Counted from the stretch's first letter, positions 44,680 to 54,068 are shown. The stretch: 64,000 bases of DNA from Arachnia propionica (GCF_037055325.1 NZ_CP146373.1:1736001-1800000), one strand, 5' to 3'. Program-made: numbers and translations. The notes: generated by a model from the letters alone, not told the origin.

Positions 44680-46554
44680 ATGTCGAAACGGTCCACGCGA
44701 TCATTCGACCCCGGCACGTCGGTGTGGTGGTTGCTCTTGCCGCTCGTCGGGGCCATCGTGGGCGCCGCAATCCCCCTCCTTAGCCCCCTCGGCGGGGTGT
44801 GGAATGTGCTCGGTCCACTTCTGGGAGCCTTTGTGGGCGTTGTCGCGGATTTCACGCCGCAGGTTAGGGACTGGATCTCGACACGGGCGCGCAACAAATG
44901 GATCGCCGAGGTGTCTGGTGATTCCGGCCCGATCGGCAAGGCACATCTGGATTCGCTGCGCATTCACAGGTCTGACAGGGAGGTCGATGACTACGTCCGC
45001 CGCGATGTGCACGACAAGCTTCACGATTTTCTGAAAGACCGCGCCCCCGTCCTGGTGGAGGGCCCGTCGATGGCTGGCAAGACCCGCCTCGTGGTCCAGG
45101 TGCTCCGCGAGGAATGGCCCGACGCCCGTGTCCTGTTTCCCAAGAGCGAAGACGACGTGGAGAAGCTGCTGAAAAATTGGCGAAGGCCCATTCGCGGCGC
45201 CATCATTTTCCTCGACGAACTGGAACGCTTCCTGGGCAAAGAGGAGTTCACGCTCGGGGTCCTGAACACGTGGATCGATGATTCCTGCACCGTGGTGGCC
45301 ACCACGACCCGCATGAACTACACCAGATGGCGTGCAGAGCTGGACAGCAAGTTCCCCGGCTGGGAGATCGTCAACAGATTCCACCCGCTTCCCCTCGAAG
45401 CCAAGCTGTCCGACGATGAACTGATTGCGGTGGGGAGCACGAGCTACGCCGGGGATCTGGCATCCATTGAGCAGCTCGGGCTCGGTCGCGTGCTCGGCAG
45501 GGCCGAGGACATACGCCGACGGTTCACGTCGGCACTCGACAGCCACCAGGGCCGGGCCGGCCTGGTGAAGGCCGCGGTGGACTGGAGCCGTGTCGGCCTG
45601 GGGTCCGCGAGCAAAGAGGCCCTCCTCACGCTGGCGAAAACCTACGACGACGATCTCTGGGAGGATCCCGACTGGGAGACAGAATGGTCCTGGGTGATCG
45701 GCAAAACCACCGATGCGCCACTCGTGCTGCGCACCGGAAAGGACGCCTGGGAAGCCCTGGACCTCATAGTGGAGGAGGCGGACTGGCCCCTAACCGAGAC
45801 CACGCTGACGACCATGGCCACCTGCCCACACACAGCACGCCAAGCCGTGACGCTGGTTTTTGAAATGCACTCCAGAAACCTGCTGACAGGGGATACGGTG
45901 ACGGAGAACCTCGTGCAAGAAGCAGCAGACCTGGTACAAGAAATCTCTTCCGCAAATCCCTCCGACGCCAATCTTCTCGGCATCTACGCGTCCTTCCTCA
46001 GCGCCATTCACCAGAAATATGACCGCGCCGAGGAAATCTACGAGCAAGCCATCAAAGCCGACCCCAACAACGTCAATATCCTAGGCATCTACGCCATCTT
46101 CCTCACCACCACTCGCCAGAAATATGACCGCGCCGAAGAAATCTACGAACAAGCCATCAAAGCCGACCCCAACAATGCCATTATCCTCCGGAATTATTCT
46201 CAGTTTCTGTTCTTAACGGGCCGGGATGAGAAAGGGATGGAGTTTGCCGAGCGCACGCCGAGACTTGCCAGGCAGGGTCAGGAAGCGCTGTGTGCGGAGT
46301 GTCACTTCTATTTGTTCATGCACTCCCCGCGGCACCGAATCACGTCGGGGAGGGCACTCAAGGCCCTGCTGGCCGATGGGGTCACAACCGGCGACTGGTC
46401 GTTTGAGGGAAACCTGGAACGCCTCAGACAGGAGGAAGACCCCCGGTATGAGCTCGCCCGGGCGGTCGCCGAGGCGCTGCGAACCGGCGATACGAGCGCG
46501 CTGAATGACTTCGAGGAATGGCGCGACCTCGATCTTCCGGACCGGGAGGAATAG
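44680..46554 (+). CDS. Membrane-anchored STAND-like ATPase with TPR repeats, 624 aa
   Basis: ATG 44680 after GGGGGAGCC. Two N-terminal hydrophobic segments (15-55: VWWLLLPLVGAIVGAAIPLL; GPLLGAFVGVVADF) precede a P-loop ATPase: Walker A LVEGPSMAGKT (about 128), Walker B AIIFLDELE (about 182), sensor-like VVATTTRMNYTRW. Helical region 290-420, then two TPRs of 35 residues containing the identical YDRAEEIYEQAIKADPNN. A C-terminal helical domain follows. STAND ATPases are often signalling or defence switches. No effector domain recognised, so the role is open. Confidence 0.75.
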   Translation: MSKRSTRSFDPGTSVWWLLLPLVGAIVGAAIPLLSPLGGVWNVLGPLLGAFVGVVADFTPQVRDWISTRARNKWIAEVSGDSGPIGKAHLDSLRIHRSDREVDDYVRRDVHDKLHDFLKDRAPVLVEGPSMAGKTRLVVQVLREEWPDARVLFPKSEDDVEKLLKNWRRPIRGAIIFLDELERFLGKEEFTLGVLNTWIDDSCTVVATTTRMNYTRWRAELDSKFPGWEIVNRFHPLPLEAKLSDDELIAVGSTSYAGDLASIEQLGLGRVLGRAEDIRRRFTSALDSHQGRAGLVKAAVDWSRVGLGSASKEALLTLAKTYDDDLWEDPDWETEWSWVIGKTTDAPLVLRTGKDAWEALDLIVEEADWPLTETTLTTMATCPHTARQAVTLVFEMHSRNLLTGDTVTENLVQEAADLVQEISSANPSDANLLGIYASFLSAIHQKYDRAEEIYEQAIKADPNNVNILGIYAIFLTTTRQKYDRAEEIYEQAIKADPNNAIILRNYSQFLFLTGRDEKGMEFAERTPRLARQGQEALCAECHFYLFMHSPRHRITSGRALKALLADGVTTGDWSFEGNLERLRQEEDPRYELARAVAEALRTGDTSALNDFEEWRDLDLPDREE

Positions 46555-46596
46555 CTCGGGCGGTTTCGGCACGGGCTTTCACCCAGGGGATCACGC

Positions 46597-46613
46597 CCGG
46601 CTCAACCGGCTTC
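46597..46613. repeat. Intergenic repeat motif CCGGCTCAACCGG (three sites)
   Basis: CCGGCTCAACCGGCTTC here, TCGGCTCAACCGGCTTC at 57938 and CCGGCTCAACCGGATTC at 60217, all between genes. Partly palindromic, like small REP elements. Confidence 0.5.
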
Positions 46614-46636
46614 ATGCGGGCAGCCCGGAATGCCGG

Positions 46637-48016
46637 TCAGGTGGCGAGGATCCATGCCGCGGTGGCCCAGGCCTCGGTTTCCAGCGACCGCTCCGCCTCT
46701 GCTGGGGGCGGTTCCTCCCAGCCGGGCGGGGGTTCGGGTTCCCGGGGCCGGGGCGGCGGGGATGCGATGCGGATGGTTCCCTGCGCGGCGACCAGGTACT
46801 GGTATCCGGCCGGGGAGATCCAGTGGAAGATGCCCGGTTCGGGTTGGGTCAGGTGCCAGCCGCCGTGGGTTTTCACCCGGTGCGTGAATCTCGACAACGG
46901 CCCGAGGTTTCCCCACCTGGTCTGGCCCGGACCGCCGTCGTCGGCGTAGGGGATGGTGTGGTCCAGGTCGCAGCTCCGTGACGGCGTCGCCCCGTAGGGG
47001 AACACGTCGTGCGGCATGAGGGTTTCGACCGCCGTGCGCAGCGACACAGAAGGATGGTGTGGGGTCTCGGGGCTGATGGCCCAGGGATCCACGACGGGCC
47101 GGACCGTCACCCGCGAACCGGCCAGGAACTCGGGGATCCGAGCGGTCAGGAGAGCACCCCAGCGCTCCACCACGGCGGCACCCGATGCGACAGGACTCGA
47201 ACCTGCGATCCCACCGGCCCCATCCGTCGGCTCCACGAGCCCGAGGGCGGGGTCGGTGGCGTTCACGTGCACCACCACGGTGGCCGCGGGCAGCGCGTCC
47301 TGACCGCTCACCCGCCGGGCCAGAACACCGACCGCGGCGGCGCGCCGCTGCCTCATGTCGCCCTCCTCGGCGGGCAAGGTCCGGGCGACGGCGGTGAGGG
47401 CGTGATCGAACGCGACGCCGTCGGCGGCGTCCACGATGCCCCAGATCGTGCAGTGCCCGTCGGTGATCCCGGAGACCTCCACGTCCCGGCGGTGGCGTTC
47501 CGCCTCGGCCCGCTCCGCGGCGACCGCGGGATCGGCCTCCACGATCCACCGATCAATGTGCTTGAGGATCCGCTGCCACGACCAGACCTTCATCGCCCAG
47601 GCGAGCTGCCGATCCAGCCACTCCACCGCCTTCACGCCCAGCACGGCGGCCCGGTTGGTGACGTCAACCACCTGCCACCACCGCAGCTCCCCGCCCAGGA
47701 AGGCCTCCCACAGCCGCGGGAACCTGAAGCGCACATCCAGCACGTCGGCGATCCTCTGCAGCGCCGAACCGGTGGAGATCCCGAGGATCCCGGCAATCTC
47801 GGCGGCGAGGAACTCCCCCACCCCGGGGGTGCCCGCGTGACCGGGAAAGATCACGCGCTCCATCCCCTCGAACACCGCTTCCTGATCAACCTCGTAGAGT
47901 TCGGCGGCCTTCGCCACGGCCACCACCGCGGCGACCTCGGCGGCCCGGGCATGGCGATTCGCCTCATCAAGCGCGGCAAAAGCCTCTGTCACACACCCGG
48001 GAACCATCTCGAACAT
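46637..48016 (-). CDS. DUF222 / HNH endonuclease-like protein (13E12 type), 459 aa
   Basis: ATG 48016 chosen (MFEMVPGCVTEAF). A DUF222 helical region (about 20-250) is followed by an HNH motif: CDLDHTIPYADDGG, GNLGPLSRFTHRVKTHGGW. Such proteins are abundant, often multicopy, in actinobacteria; their biological role is unclear. Convergent with the STAND gene. Confidence 0.88.
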   Translation of the reverse strand: MFEMVPGCVTEAFAALDEANRHARAAEVAAVVAVAKAAELYEVDQEAVFEGMERVIFPGHAGTPGVGEFLAAEIAGILGISTGSALQRIADVLDVRFRFPRLWEAFLGGELRWWQVVDVTNRAAVLGVKAVEWLDRQLAWAMKVWSWQRILKHIDRWIVEADPAVAAERAEAERHRRDVEVSGITDGHCTIWGIVDAADGVAFDHALTAVARTLPAEEGDMRQRRAAAVGVLARRVSGQDALPAATVVVHVNATDPALGLVEPTDGAGGIAGSSPVASGAAVVERWGALLTARIPEFLAGSRVTVRPVVDPWAISPETPHHPSVSLRTAVETLMPHDVFPYGATPSRSCDLDHTIPYADDGGPGQTRWGNLGPLSRFTHRVKTHGGWHLTQPEPGIFHWISPAGYQYLVAAQGTIRIASPPPRPREPEPPPGWEEPPPAEAERSLETEAWATAAWILAT

Positions 48017-48269
48017 ACATACGATTATACCCAACCTCGCTCCCACGCAGAAGCTATGTTCGATAACCGTTCGATAACTTCTTCGCAAGGCTGGGCTGCG
48101 GTCGCCGTGGTTTCGACACGACCCGCTCGATACGCCACCAGGCCTTGTTCACGGGCGGCGTGCCTGTCAGCAAAATCCCTGGTCAAGAAACACTTGAAGA
48201 TAGCTGTGAGTAAACCTGAACCATATTCCAGGTATCTCACTGCTGCCCACAAAACCATGTCAGTCCATT
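48017..48269. other. Intergenic stretch with a degraded MITE (48140-48218)
   Basis: AGGCCTTGTTCACGG, TCAGCAAAATCCCTGGTCA, CACTTGAAGATAGCTGTGAG and TAAACCT occur in the same order and spacing as in the MITEs at 50326 and 57608 (about 79 bp). A short repeat-like AACTTCTTCG...GGTTTCGACAC at 48075-48120 recurs at 57850-57920. Confidence 0.5.
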
Positions 48270-50237
48270 TTATTGTTGTTCGAGTGTGTTGGTGACCCAG
48301 TTGATCAGATGTTTCGTGTCCACGCGGGTGCCGGTGTTGTGGGTGCCGTTGGGGTCGTACCAGAGGGTGGTGTGTCCGCCGAGTGTTCGGGTGTGGAGTG
48401 TCCAGGTGAGTCCTTGGCGGGGGTTGACGCGGGTGTCTTTGGCGGAGATGGCTATCAGGGTTGGTGGTGGGGTGGTGGTGAGTTTGCGTAGGGGGGAGAG
48501 TTTCTCGAGGGTGTGTCGGTGGTGGGGGTTGTGTTGGGGGTCGCCCCATTCGTCGTGGTCGGCTTGTTCGGTGAGTGAGGGGTGGTGGAGGAGTGATTCG
48601 AGGGGGTCTATGTAGCCGTTGACGATCACGGCGGCGTCGATGTGTGTTGTGTGGTCGGCGAGGAGGGATGCGGTGAGGAATCCTCCGGCTGATGCGCCGA
48701 TGACGCATATTGTGGTGGCGGTTGCTGCTCCTCGTCCGGAGCGTAGCCATTGAATTGCTGTGACGGTGTCGGTGAGGGAGCGGTCGCGTCTGTCTTGGGA
48801 GCCGGCGTGGTGGCGTTGGGGGTCTCCTCCTCCTCGGACGTGGGGGGTTGCTACGGCGTAGCCGCGGTTTAGCCAGTGACCGAGTTCCGGGTCGGCGTCG
48901 AGGTCGATGTCGAGTCCGTAGGCTCCGTAGACCATGACGATGACTGGTCCGTGGAAGGTGGCCGAGTCTCCGTGCCATCGGATGTCGAGGTCGAACTGGT
49001 ATCCGTCGGGGGATGTGATGCGTTCTCGTGTGGCCTGGATGACTGGTCGGGGTTGCCGGTTCGTGGGGTTGAGTACTTGTCCGGTGCCGTCGAGGTACCA
49101 GGTGGTGGGGGGTGTTCCCACGATCATTTCGGCGATGACGAACCCGGTAGAGGTTGCGCCGGGGCTTGGGGTCAGCTGGAACATTCCTGGGGTAGTGAGC
49201 AGCCTGCGGGGCTCAGCGGTGGTTGCGGGTGTCAACGCTATCCACAGCAGGTCCTCGGTGTGACAGGTGCCCTGTGTCTGGCTGATACGCGCGAGTACGG
49301 CTTCATGGGCACCGATGAGGTGGTGGAGTTTTCCCTGCCCGGCCGCCACCCGCCACCGATTCTGTACCTGGCCGTCGCTGATGTGGCTGGCCTCGATACG
49401 CCACTGGTGAGCGTCATTGACCGCGTGGATGAGCACATACCCGTCCTCCAGGGGGGCGACATCGAACAGGTCGGGATCATGCACCGACTCTGGCATGGCA
49501 ATGGGCTGCAGCTGCGGGGCGGTGAGGTCGAAGATCTGCCAGATTCTGTTACTGCGAACACCGTGACCGACTTTGACGAAACGCCGCACGGAACACGCTT
49601 TGATGCTGACCCCACCGGCGGGTCCCTCGGCAAGTACCCGCGGAGGATCATCCAGACGGGTCGTGGTGACCGGTAGCAGGCGGGCCCTGGCCCTGCCCGG
49701 CTCGTTGGGATGCGGTTCCACGAACACCACAACCGGTTTGTCTGCCTGACACAGCGCCACGTCAGGGTACAGTCCCACCAGTACGAGTTCGGGTTCTGGA
49801 TCACCCCACCGGTGAACCGCCACCGCGTAGCGTTCCCGCTCAGGGTCGCCCAGAAGACGACACCACCACCCCAATTCCATCGACAGGTCACGCCTGCCCG
49901 TCACCCAGCCCGGCAGCTCCTCGATGTCGTTTTCCCCGGTAACCACAGGGGCACCAACCGGATGCTGCTCCACCGGATCCGAGATGAACTGCCCTACCAG
50001 GTCCCCACCATCCCCCGCGGCCAGACGTAACCAGCCCCCAGCCAACGGCACCACCTCACCACCAGCATCCCGCTGCTCACCCAAGTCGCGCCCACCCTCA
50101 CCGTTCTGGTTCTCGAGTGTGGTGATGTCTTGGCCGTGTTCTTCCAACAACTGCATGAGTGTGGCGTCATCAACCTCCATCCACTGACTCCACGAAGAGG
50201 AAGAACCACCCACAACCCGGCCTACAGGAATATCCAT
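48270..50237 (-). CDS. lanP: S9-family oligopeptidase of the lanthipeptide cluster (candidate leader protease), 655 aa
   Basis: ATG 50237 follows GAGAGGGAAG. A beta-propeller-like N-terminal region (about 20-400) is followed by an alpha/beta-hydrolase domain. Catalytic residues: Ser in IGASAGGFL, Asp in SAKDTRVNP, His in PNGTHNTG. The GASAGG nucleophile elbow is closer to oligopeptidase B (basic-residue specific) than to prolyl oligopeptidase (GGSNGG). S9 proteases remove leaders in some class III lanthipeptide pathways (FlaP). The precursors have a KRR before the core and no Pro, consistent with basic-residue cleavage. No signal peptide. Confidence 0.8.
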   Translation of the reverse strand: MDIPVGRVVGGSSSSWSQWMEVDDATLMQLLEEHGQDITTLENQNGEGGRDLGEQRDAGGEVVPLAGGWLRLAAGDGGDLVGQFISDPVEQHPVGAPVVTGENDIEELPGWVTGRRDLSMELGWWCRLLGDPERERYAVAVHRWGDPEPELVLVGLYPDVALCQADKPVVVFVEPHPNEPGRARARLLPVTTTRLDDPPRVLAEGPAGGVSIKACSVRRFVKVGHGVRSNRIWQIFDLTAPQLQPIAMPESVHDPDLFDVAPLEDGYVLIHAVNDAHQWRIEASHISDGQVQNRWRVAAGQGKLHHLIGAHEAVLARISQTQGTCHTEDLLWIALTPATTAEPRRLLTTPGMFQLTPSPGATSTGFVIAEMIVGTPPTTWYLDGTGQVLNPTNRQPRPVIQATRERITSPDGYQFDLDIRWHGDSATFHGPVIVMVYGAYGLDIDLDADPELGHWLNRGYAVATPHVRGGGDPQRHHAGSQDRRDRSLTDTVTAIQWLRSGRGAATATTICVIGASAGGFLTASLLADHTTHIDAAVIVNGYIDPLESLLHHPSLTEQADHDEWGDPQHNPHHRHTLEKLSPLRKLTTTPPPTLIAISAKDTRVNPRQGLTWTLHTRTLGGHTTLWYDPNGTHNTGTRVDTKHLINWVTNTLEQQ

Positions 50238-50325
50238 CACTTCCCTCTCATACGTCACAACTCATCAACACATTCACCAGCAAACCCCATCGACCAGAAC
50301 ACATTCAAGAATACCCATGAACAAA

Positions 50326-50405
50326 GAAGCTTATTCACAGGCAACACCTCGACCAGCGAAACCACTAGTCAGACAACACTTGAGGACGGCTATGAATTAA
50401 GCCTC
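50326..50405. repeat. MITE, 80 bp, inside the lanthipeptide operon
   Basis: Ends GAAGCTTATTCACAG and TATGAATTAAGCCTC, flanked by AAA on both sides. Interior CGACCAGCGAAACCACTAGT. It separates the exporter gene from the protease gene. Confidence 0.75.
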
Positions 50406-50434
50406 AAAACCCCTTCTGCCTGTTTGATGTTTCA

Positions 50435-52426
50435 TCAGGCTGCGACGAGAGACCGGAACAGTGCGGAGCGTCGGTGTACCTCGGCGGGCGGCCCGAACTC
50501 AACCAACCGCCCCTTATCCAACACCAACACCAGGTCGGCGATGTTCATGCCGAAATGGCCGTGTCCGGCAGCGAAAGTGGTGATCCCACCCATCGTGGTT
50601 CGAATGAGGTTCATAATCTGTTCCCGGTTCACAACATCAAGACCCGAGGTAATCTCATCCAACAACAACATCCGAGGCTGACCAACAAGGGTCCTAGCTA
50701 TCGCCAACCGCTGCCGCTCACCACCAGAAAACGCATACGCTGACTCCCCCACCGGGGTGTCCAACCCGCCCTCACGAGCACTGATCGTCTCACCCAAACC
50801 AACCTGATGAATGATCTCCCAACACCGATCATCATCAATATCACGCCCCAACAACAAATTGTCACGCACCGTCCCACTAAACAACGGACACGCCTGCTCG
50901 ATGTAACCGACCTGACGCCGGTACTCATCATCATCATGCTCACCAAGCGGCACCCGATCCACCATGATCGCCCCCTCGGTGGGAACAATGAACTTCTCCA
51001 ACAACGACAACACCGTCGACTTACCCGAACCCGACGAACCAGTCATCGCCACCCACGAACCAGCCGGAACACTGAACGTCACCCCCGCCAACGCATACTC
51101 ACGATTCCCACCACCCGCCTGCGGGTACCGCACCGACACATCACGGAAACCAACCTCACCCACCAAACCAGCCCTCACAGGCACACCACCAACCTCGGCA
51201 ACAACTGGCTGCTTAACCTGGACCCGAGAGGCAGGCTGATCCGTCACCGCACGCAAATCAATAATCCGCTGCAAAGCCCCCAAACACTCCGCCATGTCCA
51301 TCACAGTTCCCGCGCTCCCAGTGATCGGAGTGATGATCAACATCATATACATGAAAAACGACACCAACTGCTCAACAGACAAAACCCCCGCCTGCACCCG
51401 CACCACCGCAATACACACAACCACCAACAACGTCGCCTGCACACAAATCGTGACCACCGGAGTCATGAAAGCATGCGCCCGATCCCCCCGATTCGACGCC
51501 TCGAGAAGCTCACCACTCGACTTATCCAAACGCCGCACAGCAAACCTATCAGCCACGAAAGCCCTCAACGTCAACACCGAATCCAACGCCCTGGTCACCT
51601 CCGCAACATACGCCCCCTGAGCCTCCTGACGATGAAACGAAAACGATGTCAACCTATTCGAAATGACAATAATGAAAACCAAACACACCACCGTCAACCC
51701 AACCGCAGAAATGGTGAGCACCGGATCCAACACAGCCATCTGGAACAACGCCCCCACCACCATCACAACCCCACCCAAAGCCTGCACAGGCCCCTGACTG
51801 AAAACCTTACTCAAATGCTCCGAATCAATACTGCACCGAGCAACCAAATCAGCCGTAGGATGCTGCACAAGCTTATCCGCAGGAACCCGCAAAGCAATCG
51901 CAGCAGACTCATCCCGGAAAGCACGCACCGTACGATTACCAGCCTTCGCACCCACAACATTCACAACAGCCGTAATCCCGGAAGCAAAAACAGCCAACCC
52001 AGCCAAAAACACCCCATACGGAAGCGCAGCCAAAAAACCCCCACTCTGCAACACCCCCACAATCGACCCCGCCAACAAAGGCTGCGCCAACGACACAAGA
52101 GACGACAAAACCGTACCAACAAAAATCAGAACCAACGCCCGCGGCTCCAACCGCAAAACCCTCACCAAACGACGAAGACCACCCCTCGGCGGATCAGCAA
52201 GAAAATTGGCGACCGGCTCACCGCCCCGAGAGCGACCGCGCGGCTCTCTGTCGGGAGCTGGATCCCAAGATTCTTCGGTCAATGGCATCCGAGACTCTGG
52301 CAGAGTCCGAGGAATTTCAGGCATAGCGCGTCGGGGAACCATGCCACGGCCGAACGAGTCTGCACGTAACGAGTCCAGCCGTTTCGCCAAGCCCGAAGCC
52401 ACAGCAACTCCCCTGTCTCTACCCAT
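50435..52426 (-). CDS. lanT: ABC exporter (membrane domain plus ATPase) of the lanthipeptide cluster, 663 aa
   Basis: ATG 52426 after GGTGGAG. Residues 1-85 are a charged Pro/Arg-rich extension. Six membrane helices lie between about 95 and 375. The nucleotide-binding domain (about 430-660) has Walker A GSSGSGKST, signature FSGGERQR, Walker B MLLLDEITSGLD and an H-loop with AAGHGHFG. There is no N-terminal C39 peptidase, so leader removal must be separate. It lies between precursors and protease, so its likely cargo is the mature or near-mature peptide. Confidence 0.88.
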   Translation of the reverse strand: MGRDRGVAVASGLAKRLDSLRADSFGRGMVPRRAMPEIPRTLPESRMPLTEESWDPAPDREPRGRSRGGEPVANFLADPPRGGLRRLVRVLRLEPRALVLIFVGTVLSSLVSLAQPLLAGSIVGVLQSGGFLAALPYGVFLAGLAVFASGITAVVNVVGAKAGNRTVRAFRDESAAIALRVPADKLVQHPTADLVARCSIDSEHLSKVFSQGPVQALGGVVMVVGALFQMAVLDPVLTISAVGLTVVCLVFIIVISNRLTSFSFHRQEAQGAYVAEVTRALDSVLTLRAFVADRFAVRRLDKSSGELLEASNRGDRAHAFMTPVVTICVQATLLVVVCIAVVRVQAGVLSVEQLVSFFMYMMLIITPITGSAGTVMDMAECLGALQRIIDLRAVTDQPASRVQVKQPVVAEVGGVPVRAGLVGEVGFRDVSVRYPQAGGGNREYALAGVTFSVPAGSWVAMTGSSGSGKSTVLSLLEKFIVPTEGAIMVDRVPLGEHDDDEYRRQVGYIEQACPLFSGTVRDNLLLGRDIDDDRCWEIIHQVGLGETISAREGGLDTPVGESAYAFSGGERQRLAIARTLVGQPRMLLLDEITSGLDVVNREQIMNLIRTTMGGITTFAAGHGHFGMNIADLVLVLDKGRLVEFGPPAEVHRRSALFRSLVAA

Positions 52427-52583
52427 TACTCCACCCTCAAGCCGGTTGGAAAATATCTAAAATATTTTTCACAATAAATACAGATGGATAACGACACACA
52501 ACTCTCACCACAGCCCACCCATTCAACGGACATCTCCCTCAATTAATCAGCAAAGAAATAATTTTAAAAGCCGGGGAAACTCT
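52427..52583. other. AT-rich gap between exporter and last precursor copy
   Basis: No gene. Markedly AT-rich for this genome (AAATATTTTTCACAATAAAT near 52457). It may hold a promoter for the exporter gene. Confidence 0.3.
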
Positions 52584-52658
52584 TCAACTTTCACCAGATA
52601 GTCGTCTCCTTTGGACATCCTCGACGACATCGGTCTGAAGGTTCAAAACGTTGGCCAT
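52584..52658 (-). CDS. Degenerate fifth lanthipeptide precursor (leader only), 24 aa
   Basis: Same ribosome-binding site (GGAGGAGGTG) and leader MANVLNLQTDVVE as the intact copies, then diverges to DVQRRRLSGES and stops. It has no Cys, so no (labionin) ring can form. The divergence coincides with the end of the repeat array, so the core was probably lost at the array edge. It may be silent or a decoy. Confidence 0.6.
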   Translation of the reverse strand: MANVLNLQTDVVEDVQRRRLSGES

Positions 52659-52910
52659 GGTTTTCACCTCCTCCCACACATTGCACTGACCAGACAATTG
52701 GGATATGCTCTCCAGCGCCGCCTAGTTCAAGAACCGACTCGAGCGGCACTCATCGAACCAGAGACGGACGGTTGGCGAACGGCGACACCCATCGCCAACC
52801 ACCCGCCACATACGGGAAACCAGAGTCGAAACCCCGATCAAGGTCACCACTTCACCCATCCAGGCAAACCAGCTTCCTCGCTCCCCTGCTGCGTGGTACA
52901 TGCTGAACTA

Positions 52911-53009
52911 TCATCCCCAGCAAACCCACCGGCTGACCCAACTGGACCGCCTCTTGGTTTCCTGGGTCACCTCGACGACATCGGTCTGAAGATTCAAAAC
53001 GTTAGCCAT
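52911..53009 (-). CDS. lanA: Class III lanthipeptide precursor, copy 4, 32 aa
   Basis: Identical peptide to copies 1-3 (see 53970-54068). The ribosome-binding site GGAGGAGGTGACAAATC is unchanged. The spacer downstream of it is the slightly diverged one leading to the degenerate copy. Confidence 0.85.
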   Translation of the reverse strand: MANVLNLQTDVVEVTQETKRRSSWVSRWVCWG

Positions 53010-53263
53010 GATTTGTCACCTCCTCCCACACACTGCACTGACCAGACAATTGGGATATGCTCTCCAGCGCCGCCTAGTTCAAGAACCGACTCGAGCGGCA
53101 CTCAACGAACCAGAGGACAGGTGGTTGGCGAACGGCGACACCCATCGCCAACCACCCGCCACATACGGGAAACCAGAGTCGAAACCCCGATCAAGGTCAC
53201 CACTTCACCCATCCAGGCAAACCAGCTTCCTCGCTCCCCTGCTGCGTGGTACATGCTGAACTA

Positions 53264-53362
53264 TCATCCCCAGCAAACCCACCGGCTGACCCAACTGGAC
53301 CGCCTCTTGGTTTCCTGGGTCACCTCGACGACATCGGTCTGAAGATTCAAAACGTTAGCCAT
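53264..53362 (-). CDS. lanA: Class III lanthipeptide precursor, copy 3, 32 aa
   Basis: Identical in DNA and protein to copies 1 and 2, including ribosome-binding site and spacer. Confidence 0.85.
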   Translation of the reverse strand: MANVLNLQTDVVEVTQETKRRSSWVSRWVCWG

Positions 53363-53616
53363 GATTTGTCACCTCCTCCCACACACTGCACTGACCAGAC
53401 AATTGGGATATGCTCTCCAGCGCCGCCTAGTTCAAGAACCGACTCGAGCGGCACTCAACGAACCAGAGGACAGGTGGTTGGCGAACGGCGACACCCATCG
53501 CCAACCACCCGCCACATACGGGAAACCAGAGTCGAAACCCCGATCAAGGTCACCACTTCACCCATCCAGGCAAACCAGCTTCCTCGCTCCCCTGCTGCGT
53601 GGTACATGCTGAACTA

Positions 53617-53715
53617 TCATCCCCAGCAAACCCACCGGCTGACCCAACTGGACCGCCTCTTGGTTTCCTGGGTCACCTCGACGACATCGGTCTGAAGATT
53701 CAAAACGTTAGCCAT
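53617..53715 (-). CDS. lanA: Class III lanthipeptide precursor, copy 2, 32 aa
   Basis: Identical in DNA and protein to copies 1 and 3, including ribosome-binding site and spacer. Confidence 0.85.
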   Translation of the reverse strand: MANVLNLQTDVVEVTQETKRRSSWVSRWVCWG

Positions 53716-53969
53716 GATTTGTCACCTCCTCCCACACACTGCACTGACCAGACAATTGGGATATGCTCTCCAGCGCCGCCTAGTTCAAGAACCGACTCGA
53801 GCGGCACTCAACGAACCAGAGGACAGGTGGTTGGCGAACGGCGACACCCATCGCCAACCACCCGCCACATACGGGAAACCAGAGTCGAAACCCCGATCAA
53901 GGTCACCACTTCACCCATCCAGGCAAACCAGCTTCCTCGCTCCCCTGCTGCGTGGTACATGCTGAACTA

Positions 53970-54068
53970 TCATCCCCAGCAAACCCACCGGCTGACCCAA
54001 CTGGACCGCCTCTTGGTTTCCTGGGTCACCTCGACGACATCGGTCTGAAGATTCAAAACGTTAGCCAT
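53970..54068 (-). CDS. lanA: Class III lanthipeptide precursor, copy 1, 32 aa
   Basis: ATG 54068 has a near-ideal ribosome-binding site (GGAGGTGACAAATC). The N-terminus MANVLNLQTDVVE fits the class III leader motif (hydrophobic-x-x-Leu-Gln) and the known labyrinthopeptin A2 leader start MASILELQ. The C-terminus KRRSSWVSRWVCWG contains Ser23-x2-Ser26-x3-Cys30, the labionin pattern. Labyrinthopeptin A2 has the comparable SDWSLWEC. LanKC should phosphorylate and eliminate both Ser, then cyclise them with the single Cys. Cleavage after the Arg pair would give a Trp-rich 11-residue product. It is the first of four identical copies and lies 86 bp after lanKC. Confidence 0.88.
   Translation of the reverse strand: MANVLNLQTDVVEVTQETKRRSSWVSRWVCWG

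Noticed and set aside
50807-52369. 520-codon plus-strand frame
   Set aside because: Antisense to the ABC exporter; low-complexity Arg/His/Asn composition and no start signal.
53808-53960. 50-codon minus-strand frame in each repeat spacer (MYHAAGERGSW...)
   Set aside because: No ribosome-binding site, and the frame is not kept in the diverged last unit; noted only within the repeat entry.
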